From the NCBI RefSeq assembly GCF_037975245.1, contig NC_092569.1, positions 32,316,668 to 32,380,667 on the forward strand: 64,000 nt of DNA, given 5' to 3'. The notes under the pieces are model-generated. The model had not been told where the DNA came from and did no database searches. It saw only the letters and a program-made list of their open reading frames with translations. The DNA comes from Apostichopus japonicus. Taxonomy: Eukaryota; Echinodermata; Holothuroidea; Aspidochirotida; Stichopodidae. The translations under genes were made by a program, and so were the position numbers. Each line of letters starts with the position of its first letter. The stretch's first letter is position 1. Below, piece by piece: positions 1-11,610 of this stretch.

Positions 1-480
1 ACTCTTCACCGAATATATCGAAATATTTTGGGTAAAGTATAACCCTAAACTGTATCACATTTAAACCCTTTGATACATTTAGACCAGTGGTGTTGACATG
101 CGTTGTAGCAACATTTCGTGGATGCCTCTCCATATCAACTTTTGTAAAGTTAAAGGGTCTTATTAGTTTTAGGTTGACCGTACATAACCCAAAGGATTTG
201 CAATAAAATAATATTAAAAAATCAAAATTGTTCGATTTTCACTGTTGCTGTAAAGCAATGATGCTTGCATAACCTTTTTTTTTTGTGTGGAAGAATCGAA
301 GAACAGACTGAAGAAGCACGAAAGAACATTTCCTTTTCATATCTTAATAATTTCAAAATCATTGGAGATATTAAATAATCATAATAATTCTCTCAATAAT
401 GTTTACATTGATGATTGTAAGGAAAATTTCAATAAGTTTCGACTTTCTTTATTCGTATAGAAATTCATGGAACATAAAGG
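1..480. other. Non-coding flank, no gene seen
   Basis: AT-rich sequence left of the first large microsatellite. I see no exon, RNA gene or transposon end in it on either strand. Confidence 0.5.
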
Positions 481-761
<281 letters not shown>

Positions 762-896
762 CTTGTTATTCAACCGTAAATCTTGTCCAAACGTCCTTTG
801 AAGTCTTGACATCGCTTCTATTGCGTTTTGCTGTGTCTGGGAACCATAATAGGGTTTTGGGTCTGCTATGTATCCTTAAAAAAGGGTGTGAAGACT

Positions 897-1162
897 CGAT
901 CCCAGAAAATACACAATGAGCTTGCTACTGTCGGTAATTAGACACTGGTGTACAGTCAATACATGTAGCTACGGTCAATACCCACAACACAGTGTACATA
1001 GCAGCGATGGACTTCTCAGGTCCAGATAAAAGATAACAAGGTATCACGTTTTATTACTGTCTGTACTGCCTGCAAGAAAAAACTACACTTGCAAGCAACG
1101 AAAAGTTAACTTTTTGCGGAGGCGGCACGCGGTTTGGGGCGAGTCTTCAATGCCTTTAATAG
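897..1162 (-). repeat. Dispersed repeat, copy 1 (inverted relative to 17351-17627)
   Basis: The reverse complement matches 17351-17627 over about 270 bp. It starts with AAAGGCATTGAAGACT-like sequence and ends at a TATTTTCTGGGATCGA-like sequence. Neither copy has a coding frame. The compact size and shared ends suggest a MITE or SINE family, but I see no clear terminal inverted repeats or tRNA boxes. Confidence 0.7.
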
Positions 1163-1185
1163 TGTGAGAAGAACTCAAATTGGTC

Positions 1186-2826
1186 GGTCGTAGAAAGTGA
1201 CTCAAGAGTTTTCAAGCAATTGAAATATACTGGTAGCTCTATTTTAATCACATTAATGACAATCGGCATACCACAGAAATCTGTGATATTGATTCATAAC
1301 CAGTTTCTTAGGATTTCTACGTCAAAAGCATAACGATATTTGCGATTTTTTTATTTCTGTTATTGTTCATGTTCTTTATAATTGTAAGACATCTGCTTTA
1401 ACTTATTTTATTTGCCGATGCTTACTAACAACTGGTTTATCTCGTGGGTTGGGTGGGGGGAGGTTGCCTCAATATTCTTTGAGTTTCCTCTTAAAGACTG
1501 GAAAAACGACAACCTTACAAGAAAATATATTAAAAAAAAAGCCAGTCATAGTGTTTGAGAAGCTTGTTTACTACTGTCAGCAGTGACGTCACATAGAAAT
1601 GGGGGACATACCTGCCAGTATCCCGTGGTACCCCGCCCAGTGGTAGATGCAGAATTTCTCAGAACAGTGTTTACATGAAAGAAGTATCAATTGATATCGA
1701 AATTATACAAAAATAGTCGTCCGTCAGAAATCATGGGTAAATAGAAAAGGAATGCCCTAACGCGAAACATTATCATTTTCTCATGTTAAAAGATCATTTC
1801 TTATTCAGAAGTAGAGGTTTAGGCACTCCAACCCACTCCCCGGATCCGTCCTGCCTATGGAGTCTCACCATGCCTTCCCTTATGTGTTGCGCTCCGTGGT
1901 TAGTAATAGCAATTGCAACTGACGAAACGTTTGCGGAAACTTGCTCTTTCCATATCATTTAATATGATGTTCGATGGTATTTGTGTTTGCTTTCTTCATT
2001 AACTAGAAACCCAACAAAATAGTCGGATGAATAACTGATATTTGAAGCGAAATGTAGAATTTATCCTTTTATCATATTAATGAAACTTACAAAATATATG
2101 GACAAAGTATAAACTTTAGTCTGTACTGACAAAGGGACTGCCTTTCGATTAAGTTGGGCACATGAGCAATTTGAGGCAATGCGACTTAGCAATCGGTGTC
2201 ACAGGAAACATTTACTATTTAGAAATAGCCGCAACCTTAATGGTCCATTTTGTTTTCCTAAAATTTCGTTAGTTCATAAGCTAAATTAGCATATATCTAG
2301 CCGAAGGTTAGTAGGTCATTTCGGTTAGTAAATTTTACAGGTGTAGTCCGTATTGGCACGTTGCCGAGGTTCTGGATTCGATCCCCAGCCAGGTCATAGA
2401 TATGTTGGTTTTTCATCCAAGGAGCAATCTACGGTTTGCCCATCTGAAATGATTTTCTAAATTGAAAAGATTCCAAATTTGAGTTAAAAGTTTTAACTGC
2501 AAGCCATCCGACGTGTAATTTGTAATCCATAAGCCCCATCGGGCTTCTCCCATGTACAATAGTGGTCGCTTAAACGCTTAAATAAGTACAGCATATGGAC
2601 AATACAAGACAAAGACGTAATCAATAACAATATATTGTTGTTTCTCTTACTTTCATGTATTTACCAAGATTGGTCTGTTAATTTTAATACCACAAATTGG
2701 GTTATGTGAATTTCAATTTATGCTGCTTATAATCATTTGTTTTCAATTTTAAGATTAAATTAGTAACAGTTGATTTATCAAGAGTATCTTCAGATGCTTT
2801 ACCTATTATTCAAAAAATATTGAATT
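1186..2826. repeat. Segmental duplication: 3' flank of gene A, paired with 39125-41330
   Basis: This gene-free stretch aligns in order with the 3' flank of gene C. Shared landmarks are AGTGACTCAAGAGTTTTC (about 1198 and 39136), GTGACGTCACATAGAA (about 1584 and 40048), and a block at 2340-2570 matched by 40800-41040 that holds a B-box-like GGATTCGAT sequence, probably a tRNA-derived SINE fragment. About 570 bp near 40560-40740 is extra in the gene C copy, and gene A has sequence near 1960-2160 that the C copy lacks. Confidence 0.8.
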
Positions 2827-2832
2827 TTTATT
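2827..2832 (-). terminator. Poly(A) signal AATAAA of gene A
   Basis: Canonical AATAAA on the minus strand, about 100 nt after the gene A stop codon. The matching place in gene C (about 41297) reads AATAAT, so that copy has lost the canonical hexamer. Confidence 0.55.
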
Positions 2833-2933
2833 TCAAACCACCTGAAGATAGATGTCTATTAGTTACAGTGTAATATTTCTTCTCTTCAAACTTCACAACT
2901 ATATCACCACATTATTAATTCATATCTTTGAAG

Positions 2934-5900
2934 CTAATTGGAAATACGAGGACGTATTTTCATTTCTGTATATTTCACGTTGTAACGACCTCCTGGGAGG
3001 TTATACCATTGAATGGTTTTGTAAGAGTCATGACTGTCAAAGTAGAGACCGTTCACGTGATAATGATAATGACAATTATTGAACCACCAGCCTCCATGGT
3101 AATAAGATGCACAGTTATAACCACTATTTCTGTCGTTGTCGCGGTCCCATGTAGAGAAGGACATGTTTCTGTTATAAGAACCAAAGTTGTCAGTATCTAG
3201 AAAGAAGATGGAAAAGAAATATCGTTAACACTTCCAAATGAAAAAACATTAATCAAAGTTATAACTTCTGATTAGAATCTGTGATATTTTAGCTATAGAT
3301 ATAAACTTATTACATGTATTTTCAAAGCCTCGACGCATAACTAAGGAAACATGTGTTAAATTTACACATATAATATTTTTCATTCGTCTCATTGGTGTTA
3401 ACGCAATAAATGTCTACTAAATAACAATGTAGGCCACTTTTCGAATTTTTCATCTGCCAAACCGTATGTTGTTGTTTTTTATATATATATATATATATTA
3501 TGACATATATATCACTGGTTTAATGAATGCGTTAAAATTTGTTGTTATCGCTTTCAACCGTTTCCCGTTTACTCCACTTAAGAGGTGTTTGTAGAGCGGA
3601 TTGTACTTTTCTATACATTTTGACCAAAGTATTTCATTTTTCGTATTTAGTAGTGAAACAAGCTATAATCACCTTTGGCGGGCTTAGTTGTGATAGATCA
3701 ATACGGAAATTGGTGTCCCACAATTTTATTATTTAATGAGAAACCTTGAAATATATAATTACTTTTATTTTCCTGGTGCGGCTTTACAGGAACAAGGTAA
3801 CATACTTTATATTATATATATAAGTTATCTGTCATCTAACGGCCAAAAATGATAACGCCATGTTAAGTAGTGAAGCAAGCTATAATCACCTTAGTGGGCT
3901 TAGTTGTGTTAGATGATACCAAATTTGGTGTCCCATAAATTTATTATTTCATTGAAAAATCTATTATCTTTCCTGGTGCGGCTTTACAGGAATAAGGTAA
4001 CATACCATATATCTTCTAATATATATATCTGACATCTAACGGTCAGAAATTGTAACGTCTAAATGTGGAAAGGACTTTGCTCATTATTCCAGTTATTTTG
4101 TTTACTGATATTGCTAATAAACAGTAATGAAATATGACATTAGCAATACCATAGTTATACCTTTCTTACTTTTAAAAGTACATCCTTTCTTGTTGTTTAT
4201 TTGAATCTCGATTATTTTTTCGAAATTATTTCCATGAAAAAAAACTTTGTGTTATAATTCAATCTTACAATACTAACAGTGCACAACTAACGAAGAACAG
4301 CACAGCGTTGCTTCTCATTTCTAAATGGCTTTGATTTTACCTTCATCTCAGTTTTTCTATAAAGGAGAGTACGTGGTGATATATTAATTTACTTTAGGTT
4401 ACTGTGCTGTGTAAACAATCACCTTGCGCTACTCATCAAACAGTTAATGGTCTTACTTAACCTAGAGGAAACATTTTCTTACACATTGTGAACGTTCACT
4501 TAAAGCAAATAAATAAGTGTGAAACTCACTTTTAAAGGGATTAGTGATCTGTTTCCTTATAAAGTATTTTGAGATGGTAGACATCTTAGTATGACGTAAT
4601 AAAGTAAACATCCAATTTGCAGATGGCATATGTCAATCGTAATTCATTAGCCGTGTTTTCCTTTTCGGTAATTAATTTTTTCGAAAATTAAATTTGAGAA
4701 TGGGAGCACTAAATAACGAAGTATAAATACTTCAACAAGTGAAAAAGAAACATTTTACATTAAGTTTTAATCTTTCTATTATGAAAGGAAAGACTTTCAA
4801 CGAACGTCTAATTTGAAGCTCTAATTGTAAGCCCTCCTGGTTGGAAAGATCTTTTTGAACAGACCATATGGAATAATGTATCAATCGTTCGAAATGATAT
4901 GTAAATATACATTAAGGGTGAGTTGGGTGAACTATAAGTTGTATTAAATATACTAACTTGCTGCTGTGCTTTCAGGTAGATATGATCCAAGATCTGTCAT
5001 TCTGTATTTACTGATTTCATCGCTGATCCTGAAGAGGTCGTACTTTGCAAAGTAAGAATTACCATTCCTGCTGACCAGGTCGATACGTAGCTCGTAGTCA
5101 CCCTGGTTAGTCAAGTAGGATAACTTGTCGTTACCGAGCCAGAATTCTCGTTGTAAAAACCCAAAGCCGTCTTTGTAGTCGTTCCAACGTCGGTAAAAAT
5201 CTACAGCTCCATCAATCCTACGTTGAAATACCTTTTGGGAAAAACAGGTATTATTTCAATGATCAGATGTATTAATAATTCCAATGAGTTCAACAATATT
5301 CATATAAAGACTGATATATTTATATTTAATGTCATTTGAAGATGTATACAGTATACGTACACATACCTTTCGTAGCAAGTATTTCATTTGCTGGGAGTGA
5401 ATCAAGAATTATTTCTCATTTCATTGTTTGCCGATGATTTCAATACTGCAGCTAACATCAATGTTGGACAACAAAGACAAACATCAGGATTTGATATTCC
5501 GATCTTTAGAGACATTTGTTTAGATACAAACTCGCAAATGAGCAACATATTGGCAATTTATTTTCTTGACACATCTGCCCCTATGGGGGATCTCAAAATT
5601 TTATGAAGGCAAGACTTTATGGTTGTCATATATATCCTGCATCCATAGTGTATTTGATAAATCAACAAATTAATAACAGCTTAATTTAAAATCTCCCACC
5701 CCGAATACGAAACAAGAATTAAACAACACGTCTTGAACTCACCGTCCATCCGCCTCCATCTATTGAATTATTACAGTGGACGTTGAAAGGTTCAGGAGCA
5801 CCGTCAGGCTGAATCATGAAAACACCGGATTCAGTTTGATCATCACATTGCTCATAAACTTCTTTGCAATCTCTCGGATATTGAGGCTCTTGGTAGTAGA

Positions 5901-8900
5901 AGTAAGAGGAACCTGATAAAAAAGCCGTCGAGGAAAAAAACAAAACGAAAATGAGTGTTGTAAAAACTGTCTTTATAAACAGACTAACGAGAGTAAGTTA
6001 TTCAGAGATATGATGCCCTCCTCAAATAGGGATAGTTACCTTTTTGTTTGTCTTCACATTGATACATTATAATAAAATATACAATTTGTCTTTATATAAA
6101 GAACTTATTGTTTTTTTCTCACAAAAGGCGATGACATCTCGTAAAAGTAAGTTTAGTGTTGGAGGTATAGACTTCTCGCAGGCCCGACACTTACAGTTAA
6201 TTTTCGTTATAGCTATTTTTTCGTAATAGCTTATATTCGTAATAGCTATTATGTACATAACTTCATTGCTCAAAACACTTGTTATTTAACTATTAAGCTA
6301 GGTAGCAAAAGCAAATCTTTATAGGTTTGATGTTTAATACTAAAACTTTCTGGAAATAAATCACAAGAATTAACACTGTCACCCAATTTAAAACACACAA
6401 AGAACTTAATAGTTAACTTTTGAAAACAAGTACTTACTTTCAGTCTCTCTTCTTTGTCTGTTTCTACTGATCTTTTCAGAAAGTCCCAGATCATTCTGTG
6501 AACATGTAAACAAATCAACAAAATGAGAAGTTCTTAGTAGATAATATGTTATTTAGGTATCTTAGATTTGACGATGGATTCAAAATGAACTTGTTAGGTA
6601 TATTTTTGTTCGTTTTAATGGCACATCTAAGAAATATTTTATTCGTGGTGCATTTCACCTCACAGCAAATATGTTTTTAAATCTAAAATAAAGGATTGTT
6701 AAAATCTTCATCTGGGGACCTTCACAAAATTAAATGTAAGTGCTCAAATATCACTAATATTTTCGCCATAGTTTACAATTCTGTTTACTGTTGGTTTGGT
6801 TTTCAAATTTACATTCGATAGTTCCTATTTACCATGTTAATAATAACTCATAATGAGAGCCAAATTTGGTTACCAAATGAAAGATAAAGAGCGATAAATT
6901 AGCTTATGCCGTTCTTCTTTAACAGCAGTGTTATTAAAATGCAAATTTACGGATTGAAGATGATCCAAACATGTTATATGATTATTTGTACTAACAACCT
7001 ATATTTGTTTTATGGGAATAAATTAAAACATCGAACATTTATTTTTAAGTGAGAAAGCTGTTAAAAATATTCCAAGAGATGAGCGAACAGCACTCTCCTC
7101 ACTGATGTCTCGCAGTGACATTATCATCAAGCCAGCTGACAAAGGTTCTGCAGTTGTCATCCAGGATCGACAGGATTACATCAAGGAAGCCATGCGTCAT
7201 CTCTCCAACAGTGATATTTACACTCTTCTTGATTCTGATCCCACAGATATTTTCTCCCAGCAGATAAAACAGACCATCACTGATATGTACCAGCGGAACC
7301 AGATCTCTAAGAAGGCTGTTTCTTTCCTTTCTCCCACAGACTGTAAGGCAGCCAGGTTTTATCTCCTGCCCAAAATTCACAAGCCTGGTAACCCTGGTAG
7401 GCCTATCATCTCAGGCAATGGGTCCCACACCGAGAAGATATCCTTGTTTGTGGACCACTTCATCAAACCTCTTGTTCCTCAGATTAATTCTTATATCCAT
7501 GACACTCCAGATTTCCTCAGGAAACTTGAAGATATCAAAAACCAAATCCCCAGTACAGCCATCATCGGTACTTTCGACGTCACTTCTCTGTACACTAACA
7601 TCCCTCATGCTGAAGGTATCGCAGCCACGTGTGCAGCCCTGTCTAAGAAGGTCCACCCTTGTCCACCCATCTCTGACATCAAAGCTCTCATGCAACAGGT
7701 TCTCACCAAAAACAACTTCACGTTCATGGACAAGCATTACCTTCAAAGACACGGGACAGCCATGGGAACCAGGATGGCTCCTTCCTATGCATGCCTGTTT
7801 ATGTCTAGCCTTGAAGAACGCATGCTCAGTACGGCTCCCTGTCGTCCCCTTATCTGGTGGCGCTACATCGATGACATCTTCTTCATTTGGACCAGTGATG
7901 AGGATAGCCTGCTCACCTTCATCAATCAAATCAATTCTTTCCACAGCACCATCAAATTCACCTCTGATTACTCTCACCAACAGGTTAACTTTCTCGATGT
8001 GACTGTTCGCAAGGAACACGATTCTCTCTCTACAGACTTATACACCAAGCCCACAGACACACACCAGTATCTCCATTCTTCAAGCTGCCATCCCCGTCAC
8101 TGCAAGTCTGGAATTGCCTACAGTCAAGCACTTCGTCTTCGTCGCATTTGCTCTAACAATTCCTCTTTCATTCGCCATACAGATGCTTTGGAAAAACACC
8201 TTATTGCCAGGGGCCATAGTGCCAGAAGGGTGCGTGAAGCCATTCAGAGAGTCCGCTCCCTTTCCAGATCATCTACTTTGGCAGTGAAGGACAAAAAGGG
8301 ACGAGATTGCGACAACAAGCTGCCCCTCGTTGTTACTTTCCACCCAAATCTTCCTCCCCTTCAGAAAATCACCTCTAACAACCACAACATTCTTCTCACT
8401 TCAGATAGACTCCAACGAGCCGTCCCTGAAAAACCCATCATCGCCTACAGACGACCACGCAACCTACGAGACCTTCTTGTACGTGCTGCTGTTCCACCTC
8501 TAACTTCTAACCCCACACCCATTCAGCATGGTACCTTCAAATGTGATCGTACTTCGAGATGCATCGTCTGCAGCCACCACATTGTTGAATCCAATTCCAT
8601 CACCAGCCACAGCATGCAACTCACACACAAGACTAAGGGTCACATCACTTGCACTACCACCAATGTCATCTATCTGATCTCTTGTAGAGTTTGCGGCATC
8701 CAGTATGTTGGCGAAACCAAAACCACCCTCAAGAAGCGATTCTATGGTCACAGATCCACAGTCAACACCATGAAGACTGAGACCCCAGTTGGAGAACATT
8801 TTAACCTTCCCAACCATACCATTAACGACATGTCCCTACAGGGGATTGAATCCTTAGGTAGCCGTCCTGACCTAGTACGTATCAGCAGAGAGAGGCTCTG

Positions 8901-10823
8901 GATGCAACGCCTTCGTACCATTCAACCTCATGGGCTGAACATTCAGGAAGGACATGACTAACTTTCCTCTGTTCCCTACTCCTTCTCCCCTTTCTCCCTC
9001 CCCCCCCCCCTTCCACTCTTCCTCTCACAGCTCTCTTCCCCTCCATTTTTCTTCACACCTTTCTGTCTTTGTCCCTCTCCAGTTTATTCCTTACCCTGTG
9101 CCTTTAATCCTCTCTTTGTCCCTCCACAGTTTATCTCCTTCCTCTCCTCTTCTCCTGTTGCTTTCTACTTATAATCCCCTTTCATCCATCTCATTGTGTT
9201 CACCGTGCTCATTAACCTGTCTGTATTCTGTGCGTGTTTTTGTCCCCTCTGTTACTGTAACTTGTCATTTAGCCTCTGAAGAAGATCCTGCTAGGATCGA
9301 AACGTCAGGCCAACTTACTTTTACACAAAAATATTTAGGCAAAAGTATATCCGTAAAACGCAACCGAAACACACAACTAATTTTAGCTGAAGCGTTAAGA
9401 TAAATATATAAATTTTATCAGTTTTTTTACGCTGCGATAGTTCTCAACATATTTGATTAATGATTATCCAGTTACTATAGTCCATAACATAACGATAGTG
9501 TTCTCAACAAAAACAAATTGCTAGATGACTATTATAAAACAGCTGCATATTTCTTAACTTTAAAAGGTAAATACAAACAAGACACTAAAGTAACAAATAG
9601 AAATCAGCCACTTCCTTGTTAATATTTTTCTTTTTTTTTCTCTAAGCTTTGACCATGTTTCTACAAATAAGTTTGTTTTTGTTTGTTTTTTAACAGACAA
9701 ATCTTTAGAAACCTATGGCGGAAACATGTTTAAATTAGAGTTCAATTTAATTGCTCTCCAATGAAATATAAAAATACGAATGAACAAGTAAAGGTATACA
9801 CGAAGTTATGGTAAAGATTACCGACCAAATATGGTATTATCTTTTGTATTTCTAATTAGTTACTCATAATTATTGTTAAACTAATTTTAAATTGCTGGTT
9901 AATGATTTGTAGTGAAATAATTATAGCATTATGACTACTTTTATCAAAAAAATATGGGATTTTGTTCAATTCGTCATCTGACGATACTACTAAAAGTGAA
10001 ATATTAGTGATATAAGATCGCTAATATTTTCGAAAAAATGTACAGTTCTGTTTACTGTTAATTTGATTTTCAATTTTACATGTTTAAATTACTATTTTAT
10101 ATATCTAGAAGTACTCATAATGAGATTTCAGTTGTCATCAAATCGCGTCACAATTTATTAACCAAATGAACGATAACGAGCGAGAAATCAAACAAAATAT
10201 ATCCCGTCTTTTTTTTAAGCAGTGTTCAATAAACAAAATATTACAGATTAAAGATAATCAACCATTTTTGGGGGTAATTGATCAGCTATTGGGTTATTAC
10301 TATGAATATTTTATACTAATAACCTTCATATTTGATGGGAATACATTATAACATCTAACATTAATTTTTAGGTGAATTATTTCTACATTGAAAGTTATCT
10401 AGGGTTTCGATTAAAATTTGGCTTACTTTGCTGTATCGCTCTATCGCTCTCGTTCGAAAAAATTAAGTCTTATCAACAAAGAACTCATATAAATAGCTGG
10501 GATTACAGTTAAGCGTTGAAATAATACCAAGATTAATAGAACACAGAGTTGCTTCGTTTATCTGTTTTGGTCTTGCTTCAGTATAGGTCGTCGATTTTTC
10601 AGTGCTTTGCAAAAATTATTTGCAAGTTTAAGTTATGCTGCAACTTAGCAAAAAGAAGCTACGAAAAGAAGTTAAAGAACAGTAAGCAGAGATATATGGT
10701 CTATTACCAAACGTTGAAACGCGAAAATCTTTGAAGACTTACCACCTGTCCCGATGATTCCGTGAAATCCAACCGTTGCAGGCAAACACCAAAGACGCAC
10801 AAACACAGAAACGTCAACTTCAT
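2934..10823 (-). CDS. Gene A: secreted fibrinogen-like (FBG-domain) protein, 5 exons
   Basis: Coding exons, 5' to 3', are 10823-10743, 6495-6438, 5912-5743, 5231-4958 and 3196-2934. Lengths are 81+58+170+274+263 nt, giving 281 residues. All introns have GT/AG ends (donors GTAAGT, GTAAGT, GTGAGT, GTTAGT), and codon phases join exactly. Residues 1-27 are a short signal peptide (MKLTFLCLCVFGVCL core). Residues 28-46 end in the basic RQRR motif. From about residue 58 to the end lies one fibrinogen C-terminal domain, with CKEVYEQC, GGGWT|VFQRR, a Ca-site-like DRDND (212-216), and the Cys pair C223/C236 around GGWWFNNC. Sea cucumber fibrinogen-like proteins have this size and layout, and FBG lectins of this kind usually bind carbohydrate or acetyl groups in innate immunity; the ligand here is unknown. 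Intron 1 carries an antisense Penelope-like insertion and intron 4 a local tandem duplication. The start ATG is preceded by A at -3. Confidence 0.93.
3645..4075. repeat. Local tandem duplication (about 215 bp x2) in intron 4 of gene A
   Basis: Two adjacent diverged copies begin near TAGTGAAACAAGCTATAATC (about 3650) and at 3868. Each contains CCTGGTGCGGCTTTACAGGA followed by a TATA-rich stretch and a CATCTAACGG block. Gene C has one copy at about 42090-42300, so the duplication occurred in gene A after the two split. Confidence 0.8.
7063..7071. repeat. Target-site duplication AAAAATATT (left)
   Basis: The nine bases AAAAATATT flank the Penelope-like insert, here and at 9327-9335. The uninterrupted paralogous site in gene C (51677-51685) has a single copy, with the same flanking sequence on both sides. 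Confidence 0.85.
7105..8961 (+). CDS. Penelope-like reverse transcriptase with GIY-YIG endonuclease (N-terminally truncated)
   Basis: 618 codons from the first ATG. The frame is open back across the insertion junction at 7072, so this Met is probably internal. Motifs in order are IIIKPADKGSAVVI (about 6-19), LPKIHKPGNPGRPI (about 89-102), the catalytic-Asp motif FDVTSLYTNIP, GTAMGTRMAPSYA, and the active site YIDD with Tyr at 254. These are followed by FLDVTV and YTKPTDTHQYLH. A Cys cluster (C480, C486, C489) precedes the GIY-YIG nuclease core IYLISC...YVG (about 522-536), with KKRFYGHRS and GEHFNLPNH after it. This order is diagnostic of Penelope-like elements, whose RT and endonuclease copy the element RNA at a cut target. 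It is convergent with gene A. Confidence 0.93.
   Translation: MSRSDIIIKPADKGSAVVIQDRQDYIKEAMRHLSNSDIYTLLDSDPTDIFSQQIKQTITDMYQRNQISKKAVSFLSPTDCKAARFYLLPKIHKPGNPGRPIISGNGSHTEKISLFVDHFIKPLVPQINSYIHDTPDFLRKLEDIKNQIPSTAIIGTFDVTSLYTNIPHAEGIAATCAALSKKVHPCPPISDIKALMQQVLTKNNFTFMDKHYLQRHGTAMGTRMAPSYACLFMSSLEERMLSTAPCRPLIWWRYIDDIFFIWTSDEDSLLTFINQINSFHSTIKFTSDYSHQQVNFLDVTVRKEHDSLSTDLYTKPTDTHQYLHSSSCHPRHCKSGIAYSQALRLRRICSNNSSFIRHTDALEKHLIARGHSARRVREAIQRVRSLSRSSTLAVKDKKGRDCDNKLPLVVTFHPNLPPLQKITSNNHNILLTSDRLQRAVPEKPIIAYRRPRNLRDLLVRAAVPPLTSNPTPIQHGTFKCDRTSRCIVCSHHIVESNSITSHSMQLTHKTKGHITCTTTNVIYLISCRVCGIQYVGETKTTLKKRFYGHRSTVNTMKTETPVGEHFNLPNHTINDMSLQGIESLGSRPDLVRISRERLWMQRLRTIQPHGLNIQEGHD
9272..9310 (+). ncRNA. 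Hammerhead-ribozyme-like motif at the 3' end of the Penelope-like element
   Basis: Stem I can form between GCCT (9272-9275) and AGGC (9307-9310). Next comes a CTGAAGA core (9276-9282), a five-pair stem II GATCC/GGATC with loop TGCTA, then GAAA and CGTC. The palindromic ACGT after GAA could form stem III only as a dimer, as proposed for hammerheads in Penelope-like elements. Against activity, one extra A lies between the core and stem II, and the core has A instead of the common U. It may be a decayed or inactive version. Confidence 0.5.
9327..9335. repeat. Target-site duplication AAAAATATT (right)
   Basis: Right-hand copy of the nine-base duplication at 7063-7071. The sequence after it (TTAGGCAAAAGTATA) resumes the intron sequence seen uninterrupted at 51686 onward in gene C. 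Confidence 0.85.
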
Positions 10824-11610
10824 TTTTTTATGGTTTGAAGCGATGAACTTTACAGAATGAAGTGATCTAGAGAGAGTCTATCAGCAGAATGAAGAAATCT
10901 CAACTAAACACGATACATCTTATGAATCAAGGAAACAGTCGACAAGACTAAGGAGACCTTGAATTATCTCATATCATTATACTGAATATTCATAAGCTTC
11001 AATTGTTATGAAGATAAACATATGGATTTGAAGAAAAAACTTGGTTCATTTCTTAATGGAAATGTTATATTGTGTTTTATTTATATTCAATTGCCATTAT
11101 TCCACAATTATACCAAAATCCACAATCCACAATGCAAAATGGTGTACGTGATGTGGTGGATGGTGTTAGAACCGTATATAGGATGTTGAAAGATAGGTAC
11201 TACGTTACATATACTCATGAATTATGCATGAGATTGTCTTCAAGCAGGCGTGGGTCAAGTTAAAAGTTCTACGCAAACACGGAAGAGAAGAATGATCTCT
11301 ATTTGTTATGAGTAGTGAAAACTCGTTATGAGTAGTGCAAACTACCTTAGCAATCAAGCAGCATTAAACCAGTGCGCGATGAGATCGTTATACCCGTGAT
11401 ATATGAATACTAGGGTATAAAGTTAGGTAACATACAGCAGTATGTGATGTGAATTAAACAATATTCGGATTTGTGTTCTACATAATAATACGGACGATGC
11501 ATCCCATCATCGCTGTTGTCATTCTTGAATTTTCTCATCTTCTCTATGCTCTGTTGAAAAATAAGATTTTTTTTTATATACCATCTTATGACGACATGCG
11601 CTGAACACAC
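10824..11610 (-). promoter_or_regulatory. Conserved 5' flank of gene A (promoter candidate)
   Basis: The sequence just upstream of exon 1 is conserved among all four exon 1 copies (also 19663-20580, 33935-34860 and 53635-54450). It includes a TATAATGATATGAG stretch about 150-180 nt before the ATG. No clear TATA box or start site can be fixed. The conservation may reflect recent duplication only. Confidence 0.35.

Larger units (their letters stand above)
7072..9326 (+). mobile_element. Penelope-like retroelement, 5'-truncated, antisense in intron 1 of gene A
   Basis: The 2255-bp insert is bounded by AAAAATATT duplications. It is absent from the matching intron of gene C (about 51660-51720) and, with more divergence, of gene B (about 31025-31080), so it arrived after gene duplication. 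It holds one long frame (reverse transcriptase plus GIY-YIG), a strongly pyrimidine-rich 3' untranslated stretch (about 8965-9200) and a hammerhead-like fold at its 3' end. The left boundary falls inside the reading frame, which is open from the junction, so the N-terminal part of the usual protein is missing. The frame is otherwise unbroken, which suggests a recent insertion. Confidence 0.92.

Noticed and set aside
2852-3200. Plus-strand frames over gene A exon 5 (and likewise at 27373-27582 and 60395-60622)
   Set aside because: Antisense shadows of the fibrinogen-domain exon; the minus strand shows the domain, splice sites and stop.
7411-8019. 202-codon minus-strand frame and a 194-codon plus-strand frame inside the retroelement
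   Set aside because: Shadows of the reverse transcriptase gene in other frames, with no motifs of their own.
8954-9403. 149-codon plus-strand frame after the reverse transcriptase
   Set aside because: Pro/Ser/Leu-rich low-complexity translation of the pyrimidine-rich 3' untranslated stretch, running across the insertion boundary.
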